From NCBI GenBank assembly GCA_016720905.1, contig JADKJT010000014.1, positions 112,321 to 176,320 on the forward strand: a DNA stretch of 64,000 nucleotides, read 5' to 3'. Below are positions 1-8,712 of the stretch, piece by piece. This DNA is from Gemmatimonadaceae bacterium. Its GTDB lineage: Bacteria; Gemmatimonadota; Gemmatimonadetes; Gemmatimonadales; Gemmatimonadaceae. Each line of letters begins with the position of its first letter. The first letter of the stretch is position 1. Under the pieces are notes generated by a model, which saw only the letters and a program-made list of their open reading frames with translations, searched no databases and was not told the DNA's origin. A program made the translations under genes and the position numbers.

Positions 1-754
1 CGGCTGCGGCCACACCCAATGGACGCCAGCGACCGAGTACCACGATCGCGATGGCGATGAACCCGCGGCCGGCCGACATGCCTTCAGCAAAGGTGCCGGC
101 CTGTGCAAGAACCAGCGTTGCACCCGCCATTCCCGCCATCGCGCCGGCAAATAGCACCGCGCTGGTCTGCACCAGACGCGGACGAATGCCCGCGACAATG
201 GCCGCTTCCGGCGACTCGCCCATGGCCCGCGTGGCCAGTCCGCCGTGCGTGCGCGCCATCCACCACGCAATCAACGGCGCCAGCACATACAGGAGGTAGG
301 TCACGGCTGGTTGCGCAAACAAGGCCCGTCCAACAAACGGCAACGATGACAAGCCAGGAACGGCCAATACACCGACAGTGGGAGTGGACAGCGCCACACC
401 ACCCACCCCGTACACCGTGCGGTACAGCGTACCCGTCAGTCCGAGTGCCAACATGGTGATTGCCGTGCCCGTGATGATCTGGTCGGCGCGCAACCACACC
501 GTGAACAAGGCGAACAGGACAGCGATGAGTAGTCCCGCCGCAACACCGGCCACAAAGCCGGCAGCAGGACCGGCGATTCCGGCGCCGACGGTGGCGCCCA
601 GCGCACCGGCAATGATCGCCCCTTCGAGTCCGATGTTGATGACCCCCGCGCGTTCACTGACGCATTCACCAAGCGCGGCAAACGCCAACGGCGTGGCGTA
701 GCGCACCGTCGCTTCGAGAAACCCGCTGATGGCGTTCGATCCGTCGGCAATCAT
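1..754 (-). CDS. ABC importer permease 2, BMP-type nucleoside/sugar system (3' end outside window)
   Basis: Inner-membrane permease of a nucleoside or simple-sugar ABC importer (YufQ/BmpD type). Reading the minus strand from the ATG at 754 gives about 251 codons without a stop up to the window edge, so the C-terminus is missing. The protein starts MIADGSNAISGF and carries the family signature GVINIGLEGAIIAG near residue 35, followed by several glycine/alanine-rich membrane segments. Its start overlaps the stop of the upstream permease by one base (TGATG), so the two are translationally coupled. The order ATPase, permease, permease is that of bacterial BMP-family importers. The substrate cannot be read from sequence; nucleosides are the commonest in the family. 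Confidence 0.85.
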   Translation of the reverse strand, partial: MIADGSNAISGFLEATVRYATPLAFAALGECVSERAGVINIGLEGAIIAGALGATVGAGIAGPAAGFVAGVAAGLLIAVLFALFTVWLRADQIITGTAITMLALGLTGTLYRTVYGVGGVALSTPTVGVLAVPGLSSLPFVGRALFAQPAVTYLLYVLAPLIAWWMARTHGGLATRAMGESPEAAIVAGIRPRLVQTSAVLFAGAMAGMAGATLVLAQAGTFAEGMSAGRGFIAIAIVVLGRWRPLGVAAA

Positions 755-1782
755 CAGACGCTGGCTTCCGCGCGCTGCGCAGCACGTGATTGCAGTTGGT
801 CGGCGGCTACCACCAACAGAATCAGGGCCGCCTCAACCACCGACACCACCACACTGGGCACGGCCGCGTTACGCTGCATGGCACCCGCGCCCGCTTCGAG
901 CGCGCCGAACAGGAACGCGGTGCCCAACACGGTGAGCGGATTGAGACGGGCCAACAGCGCGACCGCAATTGCCGTGTACCCGTAGCCCGGTGAGAAATTC
1001 TCATACAACGCATAGGTCACGCCCGTGAGTTCGACGCTGCCCGCCAAACCGGCCAATGCGCCGCTCAGCAGGAATGCGCCCACCATCGTGCGTGAAACCG
1101 AGATCTGTCCCGCACTCGCCGCGGCGAACGGATTCATGCCCACCGCGCGCAGTCGAAAGCCACTCGCACTCTCCCGCAGCCACCACCAGAGGCCAATCGC
1201 GAGGAGCACCACCACCACCACGCCAGCGTGCACCCGCGTGCCGGGTATCAGCATCGGCAACTGCTGCGACACCGGCAACGACGCCGATTGCGGGTAGATA
1301 TGTGTCGGCTCCTGCAACGGACCGCGCACCAACCAGCCGGTGACATGGATGGCGATGAAGTTGAGCATGATGGTGCTGATCACTTCCAGCACTCCAAAGC
1401 GACGGCGCAGCTCGGCCGCAATGAACGCCCAGCCGGCGCCCGCCAACGCCCCGGCACCCAGCATGAGCGGCACCGCCAGCACACGAGGGACATCAGGCAA
1501 CAACGCGCCGGTGGCCGTTGCCACACACGCGCCAATGAGCAGTTGCCCCTCGGCGCCAATGTTGAGCAGCCCGGCGCGAAAGGCGACCGCCACCGCCAGC
1601 CCGGCAAGGGCGAGTGGAATGGCGCGCACCAAGGTTGATGATACGGCGTACGTGGAACCGAACGCACCGTTCGCCAGCGCCGAAAGCGCCGGAAGGGGCG
1701 CGTGGCCAGTGCTCACCAACAGCGCGACCAACACGGCCAGCGCCACCAGTGCCAGCACCATGGACCGTGCCAGCGTGTTCAT
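754..1782 (-). CDS. ABC importer permease 1, BMP-type nucleoside/sugar system
   Basis: A 342-residue inner-membrane permease (YufP/BmpC type). It has an N-terminal membrane anchor, the family motif LLNIGAEGQLLIGA around residue 72, and about eight hydrophobic segments. It should form the translocation channel with the second permease downstream. Its ATG overlaps the end of the ATPase gene by four bases and its stop overlaps the start of permease 2 by one base, so the three genes form one tightly coupled operon. Length and motifs are normal for the family, and there is no frame break. The substrate is inferred only from the family. Confidence 0.9.
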   Translation of the reverse strand: MNTLARSMVLALVALAVLVALLVSTGHAPLPALSALANGAFGSTYAVSSTLVRAIPLALAGLAVAVAFRAGLLNIGAEGQLLIGACVATATGALLPDVPRVLAVPLMLGAGALAGAGWAFIAAELRRRFGVLEVISTIMLNFIAIHVTGWLVRGPLQEPTHIYPQSASLPVSQQLPMLIPGTRVHAGVVVVVLLAIGLWWWLRESASGFRLRAVGMNPFAAASAGQISVSRTMVGAFLLSGALAGLAGSVELTGVTYALYENFSPGYGYTAIAVALLARLNPLTVLGTAFLFGALEAGAGAMQRNAAVPSVVVSVVEAALILLVVAADQLQSRAAQRAEASV

Positions 1783-3290
1783 CCGCCCCCCAACAGGGCA
1801 CGACCCACGGCGTCGCGATCGCGCGACGTTGCGGTCAGTTGTCCATCGAACAGCACGAACACGCGGTCAGCCATCTCCAGCACTTCGTCGAGATCGCTGG
1901 AATACAGTACGACAGCGGCACCACGATCGCGGGCATCACGCAGTGCCTCCTGCACCGCCGCGGTGGCCTGAAAGTCCAGCCCACGCGTGGGATTCTCGAC
2001 AATGAGCGCCTGCGGCGAACCAGCGAGCTCGCGACCAAGGATGAGCTTCTGCTGATTGCCCCCTGACAGCGTGCACGCGAATGACTCGGGCCCGGAGGTC
2101 CGGATATCGCGTTCGATCAGCAACGCCGCGGTCGACTCACGCACGGCGCGCCACGGTACCAATCCCTGACGCGCGCCGGCACCGCGCAGGGCAATGTTCT
2201 CAGTGAGCGGTGCGTCCAGCAACAGCGCATCACGATGCCGGTCTTCGGGCACAAAGCCCAGGCGATCGGGACGTGTCACGTGCCCCTGCAATGGCGCAAA
2301 GCGACCGGCGAGCAGCCGCAGCAGCTCATGTTGACCGGCGCCTTCCACCGCCGCAATACCGACGATCTCGCCCTCGCGCACATCGAGGGAGATGTCGTGC
2401 AGCCGCCGAGTACCGCGGTCGTCTTCGTATCCCACGTGACGCGCCGACAGTACGACCGGATTGGCCTCTGCGCCCTCTGCGCCCTCTGCGCCCTCTGCGG
2501 TGATGCGGTTGTCGGTGCCAGACGCGCCCGCGGATCCCGCCACGCGTTGCGTCGTCCCCACCATGGCACCTCGCAACGCGTTTTGTGTTGTCTCCTGGGC
2601 GGATGCAGTGAGCACCACCTGTCCGCGGCGCAAGACCGTGACATCGTCCGCCACATCCAAGGCATCGCGCAACTTGTGCGTGATGAGCACGACCGCATGT
2701 CCGGCGTCGGCAAATGTGCGCATCCACCGCAGCAACTCGGCGGCTTCCTGCGGCGCGAGCACCGCCGTTGGTTCATCGAGGATCAGCACGTCGACGTCGC
2801 GCGCCAGGGCCTTCACGATTTCACAGCGCTGCTGTGCGCCTACTCCCAGCGACGACACCAGCGCGCGCGGGTCGAGTGCCAATCCCGCGCGCAGGGCCAC
2901 TTCGCGAACCCGGGCCTCCGCACGAAGCGGATCGAACCGACCGTGGCCACCCAGCGCCACATTTTCGGCCACGGTCATGGCCGGCACCAGCGAGAAATGC
3001 TGATGAACCATGCCGATACCCAGGGAGAATGCGGCTGCCGGTGATGTGATGTGGCGCGGTGTCCCGCGCACGCGCACCGTGCCCACATCGGGCGCCAGCA
3101 GTCCGAAGGCCACGCGCATCAATGTCGTCTTGCCGGCGCCATTTTCGCCAAGCAAGGCGTGCACCGTACCGGCGCGCACGGCAAACGTCGCATTGTCCAG
3201 AGCCACCACATCGCCGAAGCGGCGCGTGATCCCTTCCAGCGAGAGCAGTGACGCTCCCGGAATTGACGCCGCCGGATGCTCGGTCCTCAC
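1779..3290 (-). CDS. ABC importer ATPase with two nucleotide-binding domains (BMP-type system)
   Basis: A 503-residue cytoplasmic ATPase with two fused ABC domains, as in YufO/RbsA-type importers. Domain 1 has Walker A GENGAGKTT (residues 48-56), a Q-loop near MVHQH, the degenerate signature SLGVGAQQR and Walker B LILDEP. Domain 2 has no canonical Walker A (AAVEGAGQHELL), a good signature LSGGNQQK and a Walker B-like LIVENPTRGLD; this asymmetry is normal in the family. The linker carries a run of Glu-Gly-Ala repeats encoded by a 9-bp tandem repeat. The gene overlaps permease 1 by four bases. It energises import together with the two permeases and the lipoprotein encoded upstream. Confidence 0.93.
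   Translation of the reverse strand: MRTEHPAASIPGASLLSLEGITRRFGDVVALDNATFAVRAGTVHALLGENGAGKTTLMRVAFGLLAPDVGTVRVRGTPRHITSPAAAFSLGIGMVHQHFSLVPAMTVAENVALGGHGRFDPLRAEARVREVALRAGLALDPRALVSSLGVGAQQRCEIVKALARDVDVLILDEPTAVLAPQEAAELLRWMRTFADAGHAVVLITHKLRDALDVADDVTVLRRGQVVLTASAQETTQNALRGAMVGTTQRVAGSAGASGTDNRITAEGAEGAEGAEANPVVLSARHVGYEDDRGTRRLHDISLDVREGEIVGIAAVEGAGQHELLRLLAGRFAPLQGHVTRPDRLGFVPEDRHRDALLLDAPLTENIALRGAGARQGLVPWRAVRESTAALLIERDIRTSGPESFACTLSGGNQQKLILGRELAGSPQALIVENPTRGLDFQATAAVQEALRDARDRGAAVVLYSSDLDEVLEMADRVFVLFDGQLTATSRDRDAVGRALLGGG
2466..2500. repeat. 9-bp tandem repeat inside the ABC ATPase gene
   Basis: Nearly four copies of CTCTGCGCC stand in tandem. On the coding (minus) strand they encode Glu-Gly-Ala repeats in the linker between the two ATPase domains. 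Because the unit is a multiple of three, gain or loss of copies would change linker length without breaking the frame. Confidence 0.85.
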
Positions 3291-3320
3291 CTCGCGGTGC
3301 GCCTCAGTCGCCTTGGCGCA

Positions 3321-4130
3321 TCACGAACCGGTGGGCAGGTGCAGAAAACTCCACGGCAATCCGAACCGTGTCTCCAGCCACGCGCCGAGGGCCTGCACAC
3401 CCAGCGTTTCGGTGGCGTAATGTCCGGCGTAAATGATGAGGAGATCATTTTCCTGCGCATCGACCGTGGTGTGGTGCGGTCCTTCGCCGACAATCAGCGT
3501 GTCGATGCCGCGCTCGTGCGCTTCGCGCAGCGTATCGGTTGATGCGCCGCCGCCGGTGACGATCGCCCAGTGACGCGTGCGTCGACCGTCCACCGGAATC
3601 GACGTGCGGACCGTGCCGCCGTAGCGTGCGCTGAATGCCTGCACGCGATCAACCAGCGTGCCGGACAGTTCGTCGCACTCCCCTGCGACGGCAATGTTGA
3701 TGGTCTTGTACCGTCCGAAGCCACTGGACGGTGTCAGCCCCAGCGCGGCGGCCAGGCGCACGTTGTTGCCCAGTGTGGGGTGCGCGTCCAGCGGCAGGTG
3801 GGTGCTGTACACCGCAATGTTGTTGTTCAGCAGGGCGCGGTACTTGTGATAGCGCGTGCCGACAAGCGGCTGCACGCCGTTCCAGAACAGGCCATGGTGC
3901 ACAATCAACAAGTCGGCCTTGAGGATGGACGCTTCGGCGATTGCGGCCATGGATGCATCGACCGCGACGGCCACCCGCGAGACGTGCCCGTCGTTGGCGA
4001 TCTGCAGCCCGTTCATGGCGCCGGAAAACTCCGGGATGTCCGCTGTGCGCAGTTCGGCATCCAGCGCGGTAACGATGTCGTGAAGTGATGCGGTGACGAC
4101 GACCTGATCAGACGCGTGGGTGGGTGTCAC
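3321..4130 (-). CDS. Nif3-like dinuclear metal centre protein
   Basis: A 269-residue protein of the Nif3/YbgI/DUF34 family (often annotated GTP cyclohydrolase I type 2 or NIF3-like). Metal-ligand motifs are visible: VHHGLFW near residues 77-83, STHLPLDAHP near 108-117 and a C-terminal GHYATE segment. The length matches the short bacterial form without the inserted PII-like domain. Family members form hexameric toroids with a two-metal site; the physiological reaction is not settled. The gene overlaps the end of the BMP lipoprotein gene by four bases and lies between that gene and the ATPase gene, so it is probably co-transcribed with the importer. A functional link to import is not evident. 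Confidence 0.9.
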   Translation of the reverse strand: MTPTHASDQVVVTASLHDIVTALDAELRTADIPEFSGAMNGLQIANDGHVSRVAVAVDASMAAIAEASILKADLLIVHHGLFWNGVQPLVGTRYHKYRALLNNNIAVYSTHLPLDAHPTLGNNVRLAAALGLTPSSGFGRYKTINIAVAGECDELSGTLVDRVQAFSARYGGTVRTSIPVDGRRTRHWAIVTGGGASTDTLREAHERGIDTLIVGEGPHHTTVDAQENDLLIIYAGHYATETLGVQALGAWLETRFGLPWSFLHLPTGS

Positions 4131-5189
4131 GGTTTGATGGGTTTCGCGGTATCGGCGCCCTGCAGCACGTCGTCGAGCGCGTGAAAGGTTCCGGCCTTGA
4201 GCAGCGCACCAACCGAATCCGATTTCGCGATGGCCGTGGCCGGAATGCGCGAGACGAGCGGCGGATTGAGAATGAGACGGATCACGTCATCCTTCACGCC
4301 AAGATTGATGACTCGGCCCTTGAAGGTGCCGGACTGTACTTCACGGCCAATTTGCAGAAACGCCTTTGGCAGATCGATCACCACGCTCCCCAGAATCACA
4401 TCGGGGGCGACCGCGTTCTGATTGGCATTGGCACCGAACGCCAACACGTGCTTTTCGCGCACGGCCTGAAAGACGCCAAGCCCCGCCGCGTCGGCGTTTT
4501 GAAAGATGATGTCAGCCCCGCGCGCGATCTGCGCCAGCGCCTGTTCCTTCCCGGCGCTGACATCATCCCAGTTGCCGATGTAGGACGTGATGACTTTCAC
4601 TTTCGGGTTGATGGACTGCGCACCCCGCGCGAAGGCGGTGAAGCTGGCTTTCACCGGTGGAAGCTCGGTGCCACCAATGAGACCGATCGTGTTGGTCTTG
4701 GTCGTCGCACCCGCGATCATGCCGGCCTGATACGACGCCTCTTCAAACGCGAAGCTGATGCCGGCAACGTTGGGGGCGGTTACGCGGCCCGATGTCACGA
4801 CATAGATGGTCTTCGGATACGACGGTGCGACCCGAACGGCGGCGTCCTGAAATTCGAAGCCGTGACCGAACACAATCGTGTACCCCTGCGCGCCGTACTG
4901 CCGGAAGTTCTCCTCGAATTCGGCGGGCGTCTTTGTCTGGATATGCGAGATCTCTGCTCCCAGCGAGTCGCGCATGGCGACCAGTCCGTCGTACGCACCG
5001 CCGTTCCAGGCCTGATCGGAGATGGGGCCCGGCGTGAGGAGGGCGACACGCAATTTTCTGGACGGACGTGGTCGAATCGCCGACCGCGGCAGAACCAGTC
5101 TTGTCTCCCCCACACGCGACAATCAGGACGAGGGCAGAATACAGGGCGTGAACACGGAAAAGACCTTTAGTGCGTCTATAGATGCTCAT
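4127..5189 (-). CDS. BMP-family substrate-binding lipoprotein, frameshifted after the signal peptide
   Basis: Periplasmic or lipid-anchored binding protein of the BMP/PnrA family, the receptor of the importer encoded downstream. The start at 5189 follows an AAGGAG ribosome site by about six bases and gives MSIYRRTKGLF, a hydrophobic stretch and the lipobox IVAC with Cys26. The mature domain begins at LRVALLTPGPISDQAWN and contains the ligand-pocket region GAYDGL. The two parts are in different frames: four consecutive A residues on the coding strand (5054-5057) appear one too many, and removing one joins ...TSVQK to LRVALLTP. The mature part is otherwise intact to its stop, so a sequencing indel is more likely than real loss. 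An alternative start in the mature frame (5122) would lack any export signal. Confidence 0.82.
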
Positions 5190-5208
5190 TGATGCTCCTT
5201 TAGTGTCG

Positions 5209-6171
5209 CTATGAATCGATCTTGACGCCAAGAACCTCAAGCACCCTCTCGAGGTCGTCGTTGGAGAAGAACGCAATCCTGACTTCTCCGCGGTCTTTCG
5301 CTGACAAGTGAATATTCACGCCTGTCTGGAGCTTTTTGCGGAGGAGCTCTTCGATTCGCCGCACTTCCGCACTTGAGGCGCCAACGGGCGCCGTCGGGCT
5401 CGGCCCGGCTTTTCGTCCAGATGTCGCTGGCTTTGGGCGACCTGCTTGTACTCGGCGTTCGACTTCCCGAACCGAGAATCCCTGGGCGACGATTTCCCGA
5501 GCGAGGTCGATGATCGCGCGCTCGGTCACCAAGGGTAGCAGTGCGCGAGCGTGCCCGGCGGACAGTTGTTTTTCCTGCAGCAGGCGCCGAACTGCGGCCG
5601 GCAGCTGACGCAGTCGGAGCGCGTTTGCCACGGTCGAGCGGTCCTTGCCCACGACATCGGCCACCTCCTGCTGCGACAGCTGAAATTCATCCATCAGGCG
5701 ATGGTAGCCGTCAGCTTCCTCAATCGGATCGAGGTCGGCGCGCTGGAGGTTTTCGACCATGGCCAGCGTAAGCAGCGTGCGATCGTCTGTCTCTCGGACG
5801 ATGGCCGGGATTTCCGTCCAGCCAAGTCTGGTGGCGGCACGAAAGCGGCGCTCGCCGGCAATCAGCTCGTAGCCATTGCCACCAGGTGCCGGTCGCACCG
5901 TGATCGGTTGCAGCAGGCCGTTCGTACGAAGACTCGACTCGAGGTCGGCGAGATCCTCAGGACGGAATTCCTGACGCGGCTGAAACGGGTTGGCGCGGAT
6001 CTGAGAAATCGCCAGGGACTGCAGGGCGCTTTTCGGCGTTTCTTCGGTGGAACCTTTTGTGTCTTGGTCGCGTCCGGCGGATGTGGAGGACGCGTCTCGA
6101 GAGGGCTCCCGGCGAGCAAGTAACGCGTCGAGGCCGCGGCCGAGTCGGCGTGGCGGTTCAGGAGGGTTCAT
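5209..6171 (-). CDS. parB: Chromosome-partitioning protein ParB
   Basis: A 320-residue CTP-binding DNA clamp that loads at parS and spreads. Visible parts: an N-terminal LGRGLDALL segment (residues 10-18) that contacts ParA in this family, the CTP-binding box GERRFRA (106-112), a second conserved block ENLQRADLDPIEEA, a helix-turn-helix near VADVVGKDRSTVAN, and a C-terminal dimerisation region. The start overlaps the end of parA by 14 bases, the usual parA-parB coupling. Two parS-like palindromes lie just upstream of parA. This is the chromosomal type of ParB by size and motifs. Confidence 0.96.
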   Translation of the reverse strand: MNPPEPPRRLGRGLDALLARREPSRDASSTSAGRDQDTKGSTEETPKSALQSLAISQIRANPFQPRQEFRPEDLADLESSLRTNGLLQPITVRPAPGGNGYELIAGERRFRAATRLGWTEIPAIVRETDDRTLLTLAMVENLQRADLDPIEEADGYHRLMDEFQLSQQEVADVVGKDRSTVANALRLRQLPAAVRRLLQEKQLSAGHARALLPLVTERAIIDLAREIVAQGFSVREVERRVQAGRPKPATSGRKAGPSPTAPVGASSAEVRRIEELLRKKLQTGVNIHLSAKDRGEVRIAFFSNDDLERVLEVLGVKIDS

Positions 6172-7030
6172 GCGACGTTACCGAAGAGTCTGTTACAGGA
6201 GTCGCCGCCAATCCGGACGACGCTTCGGTGCCAATAGCCCGATCGCGCTCCAGAAGTTCTCGTGCCACGGCCATGTAGGCCTGAGCCCCGACCGACGCGA
6301 CATCGTACACCACGATCGGCTTGCCGAAACTTGGCGCTTCGGCCAGTCGGATGTTGCGCGGAATGACCGTCTTGAACACGCGATCGCCAAAATGCTCGCG
6401 GGCATCGGCGGCGACTTGTCGGGAGAGATTCAAGCGCGCATCGAACATGGTGAGCAGCACGCTGTCGACATGCAGCTGTGGGTTGAGCGATTCCTGGACG
6501 CGCTGCACGGTGGCCATGAGCTGCGAAATGCCTTCGAGGGCGAAGTATTCGCACTGCAACGGAATGAGGACCGCGTCGGCCGCCACCAGCATGTTGAGCG
6601 TGATCAACGTGAGCGACGGGGGACAATCAATGAGGATGTAGTCGTAGCGGTCTCGTACCGGAGCCAGGACTCGGCGCATTCGCATCACGCGTTCGGGATC
6701 GTCCACGAGCTCCACTTCTGCGCCGGCCAGATCTGGTGTGGCGGGCATGATGTCGAGGTGCCGGAACTGCACGCCACGCACGAGGGCGTCGTCGAAGTTG
6801 GCGTCGCCGATAAGGACATCATACGTGGTCGCTGCAAAACCATCCCGTGCGAGGCCGCAGCCGCTGGTGGCGTTGCCCTGCGGATCGGCATCGATGAGGA
6901 GGACACGCTCTTCAGCGACAGCGAGTGACGCCGCGAGATTCACGGCGGTGGTGGTTTTTCCGACTCCACCTTTCTGATTGGCAATAGCGAGAATGCGTCC
7001 CACGGGCGGTGGCGATTCGGTGAGAGACAA
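6158..7030 (-). CDS. parA: Chromosome-partitioning ATPase ParA (Soj)
   Basis: A 290-residue deviant-Walker ATPase. The signature KGGVGKTT is at residues 20-27, Walker A' is LIDADPQGN and Walker B is YILIDCPPSL. It drives segregation of ParB-parS complexes over the nucleoid. The frame opens with a TTG at 7030; a GTG at 7003 (giving VGRILAIANQ) matches the usual family N-terminus better, and neither has a convincing ribosome site, so the start is uncertain by nine residues. The C-terminus is slightly long and overlaps parB. A parS site at 7109-7124 sits in the presumed promoter region, so autoregulation by ParB is possible. Confidence 0.96.
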   Translation of the reverse strand: MSLTESPPPVGRILAIANQKGGVGKTTTAVNLAASLAVAEERVLLIDADPQGNATSGCGLARDGFAATTYDVLIGDANFDDALVRGVQFRHLDIMPATPDLAGAEVELVDDPERVMRMRRVLAPVRDRYDYILIDCPPSLTLITLNMLVAADAVLIPLQCEYFALEGISQLMATVQRVQESLNPQLHVDSVLLTMFDARLNLSRQVAADAREHFGDRVFKTVIPRNIRLAEAPSFGKPIVVYDVASVGAQAYMAVARELLERDRAIGTEASSGLAATPVTDSSVTSHEPS

Positions 7031-7108
7031 CGGCGACGCGACGGACTCAGGGAGGCGAAGTATACGGGTCGCGTCGCGCCCTCACCATGGCGGGGAGGCC
7101 GCATCTGC

Positions 7109-7124
7109 TGTTTCACGTGGAACA
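7109..7124. promoter_or_regulatory. parS centromere site
   Basis: The 16-bp near-palindrome TGTTTCACGTGGAACA matches the widely conserved bacterial parS consensus, with the invariant CACGTG core. It lies 79 bases upstream of the parA start, a classical position for a ParB loading site. Confidence 0.92.
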
Positions 7125-7192
7125 GTGTTGGAAATCCACATTCGTGAGGGTCCCGAATGGCGGAAACGCCGTGTTCGATGGTCGGATCACGG

Positions 7193-7208
7193 CGTTGCAC
7201 GTGGAACG
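7193..7208. promoter_or_regulatory. Second, slightly degenerate parS site
   Basis: CGTTGCACGTGGAACG shares the CACGTGGAAC core with the first site and differs from the parS consensus mainly at the outermost bases. It lies 84 bp from the first site. Paired parS sites near parAB are common, but binding strength here is not known. Confidence 0.7.
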
Positions 7209-7239
7209 GGGCGGGGGCGATTGGGCGGCTGCAAACAGC

Positions 7240-7363
7240 GAACAACAGATTTTAGACGGGAGACGGGAGAGGTCAGACGACCGAGAGGTTGGATCCAGCC
7301 CTGCCGGCCCGATCGGTCTGACTTCTCCAGTCTTCAGTCTGCAGTCTCCCGTCTGTAGTTCCG
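7240..7363. repeat. Dispersed palindromic repeat, copy A (REP-like)
   Basis: Two imperfectly complementary arms flank a loop at about 7280-7314. The left arm contains GAACAACAGATTTTAGACGG, then GGAGAC and GGTCAGAC; the right arm is GTCTGAC...CTGCAGTCTCCCGTCTGTAG. A related palindrome occurs at 15272-15372. It lies just beyond the 3' end of the SIMPL gene and could also act as its terminator. Confidence 0.7.
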
Positions 7364-7368
7364 CCGAC

Positions 7369-8139
7369 TTAAGGCTTGAACCTCCACCTCGTGCTCACCG
7401 CGACGCTCACCGTGGCGGTGCCCTCGCTGATCGGTGTCGGCGTCGCGCCGCCAGCGTCCATCTTGGCCATCGACATCATGGGCCTCGGCTCCGGGCGCTC
7501 GTACTCGTTCACGTTGATCTCCAGCAGCTCGCTCAGGGTCCCGCCAGCTGCCTTGGCGGCCACCTCGGCCTGACGGCGCGCCGACTGTACCGCCTGAGCC
7601 AGGGCAGCATCGCGCGCGCTGGACGGGTCCTTGACCATGAAATCGAGCCCCGCCACCCGGTTGGCGCCATTGGCGAGGGCGGCATCGATGATCGGACCGG
7701 CCTGCTCCAGCTTGTCGCTGACCACCTGGACGATGTTGCTGACCTGATAGCCGTCGATCACGACCCGCCGATCCTTGTCGTCGTATCGCTGGACCGGCGA
7801 CACGCTGAAGTTGAGCGTGGTGATCTGTGCGGCGGGAATGCCGAGGGCTTTGATGGCTGCCAGGATCGCCGTCTGCTTCCTGTTGTTTTCAGCGGACGCT
7901 GCGGCAGCGGTCTTGGCCTGGGTCTCGACCCCGACCTGGACACGGGCGCGATCGGGGGCAATCTGGATTTCGCCGCGGGCGGAGACGGAGATTTGGGGGG
8001 TTGGCGTGGGGGGCGCCGTCTGGGCACCAGCGTATCGGGCTGAGGTGACCAACAGTACTGCGCCGGCAGTCATGACGGCGCCAATCCTGCTTAGACGGGC
8101 GCCCACGGCACAAAATTGGTTCGACAGCGAACGAATCAT
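7369..8139 (-). CDS. Periplasmic SIMPL-domain (DUF541) protein
   Basis: The start at 8139 (MIRSLSNQF) follows a CAGGAG ribosome site by six bases and yields a signal peptide ending near YAGAQ; the longer open frame upstream is discarded for that reason. The roughly 256-residue product has the SIMPL/DUF541 fold signature: ISVSARGEIQIAPDRARV at the mature N-terminus, repeated beta-alpha blocks, and a C-terminal VSVAVSTRWRFKP. Family members (such as YggE) are secreted or periplasmic and form ring oligomers; their biochemical role is poorly known and has been tied to oxidative stress. The gene appears monocistronic and ends beside the palindromic repeat. Confidence 0.88.
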   Translation of the reverse strand: MIRSLSNQFCAVGARLSRIGAVMTAGAVLLVTSARYAGAQTAPPTPTPQISVSARGEIQIAPDRARVQVGVETQAKTAAAASAENNRKQTAILAAIKALGIPAAQITTLNFSVSPVQRYDDKDRRVVIDGYQVSNIVQVVSDKLEQAGPIIDAALANGANRVAGLDFMVKDPSSARDAALAQAVQSARRQAEVAAKAAGGTLSELLEINVNEYERPEPRPMMSMAKMDAGGATPTPISEGTATVSVAVSTRWRFKP

Positions 8140-8712
8140 GAGACTCCTGAGTGTGATGGCTCTATGATTAACGTGCATCGCCTGCTGAATCGCACAACAC
8201 TGCCATCCGGCGCTGCCCTCAATGACACTTCGGCGCCTCAGAAGTTCGGCCATGCAGTAGCCGGGGCGTTGCGGTGTCAAGAAGAGGAGGGACGAAACGG
8301 TTACGCTGGACAGAAACTAACACCATTGGCGTACCATTCTTCGAACAGTATGGCGACATTAGCCGCAACCCTCTCTCAATCTCTCAACCGAGAGAATTGC
8401 AGACTAGTGCTGCGCTCAGTATCCGTTAAGGAAAGGCGACTCTTCCGTCTGCGTTCTCGCAAACCGAGCTTCGGGATCTATCTCGCACTCCGCAGGCAGT
8501 CTCTCAAGCCAGAAGATCACCCGTACATTGTCGTACCGAAGAAGCTTCGCGATGCCTAGCAGTGATCGTCGCTGGAGGCTTCTGATCGATAAAAGCCGAA
8601 GTGAAAGAGCTCCACTTTGTGCCATCTCCTGTGCGCCCACGGTCCGTGAGGCGCCAGACATTACCGGGATCTGCCGATAGGTACTCGATGGGCGAGTACG
8701 GCCACTCGCGAA
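8140..8712. other. Intergenic, no recognisable gene
   Basis: Short open frames exist on both strands (for example minus 8416-8661) but none resembles a known family or has a supporting ribosome site. This is the transition from core genes to the accessory island. Confidence 0.5.

Noticed and set aside
4124..5170. 348-codon plus-strand frame opposite the BMP lipoprotein gene
   Set aside because: It is the antisense of a clearly recognisable binding protein and has no family similarity; long antisense frames are expected at this GC content.
7240..7363. CRISPR array or phage attachment site at the repeated GACGGGAGAC-type sequence
   Set aside because: There are only imperfect inverted arms around one loop, with no regular spacers and no cas genes nearby.
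8416..8661. Small minus-strand gene of 81 codons downstream of the DXD glycosyltransferase
   Set aside because: No ribosome site, no recognisable family and a frame that a random sequence of this composition could easily give.
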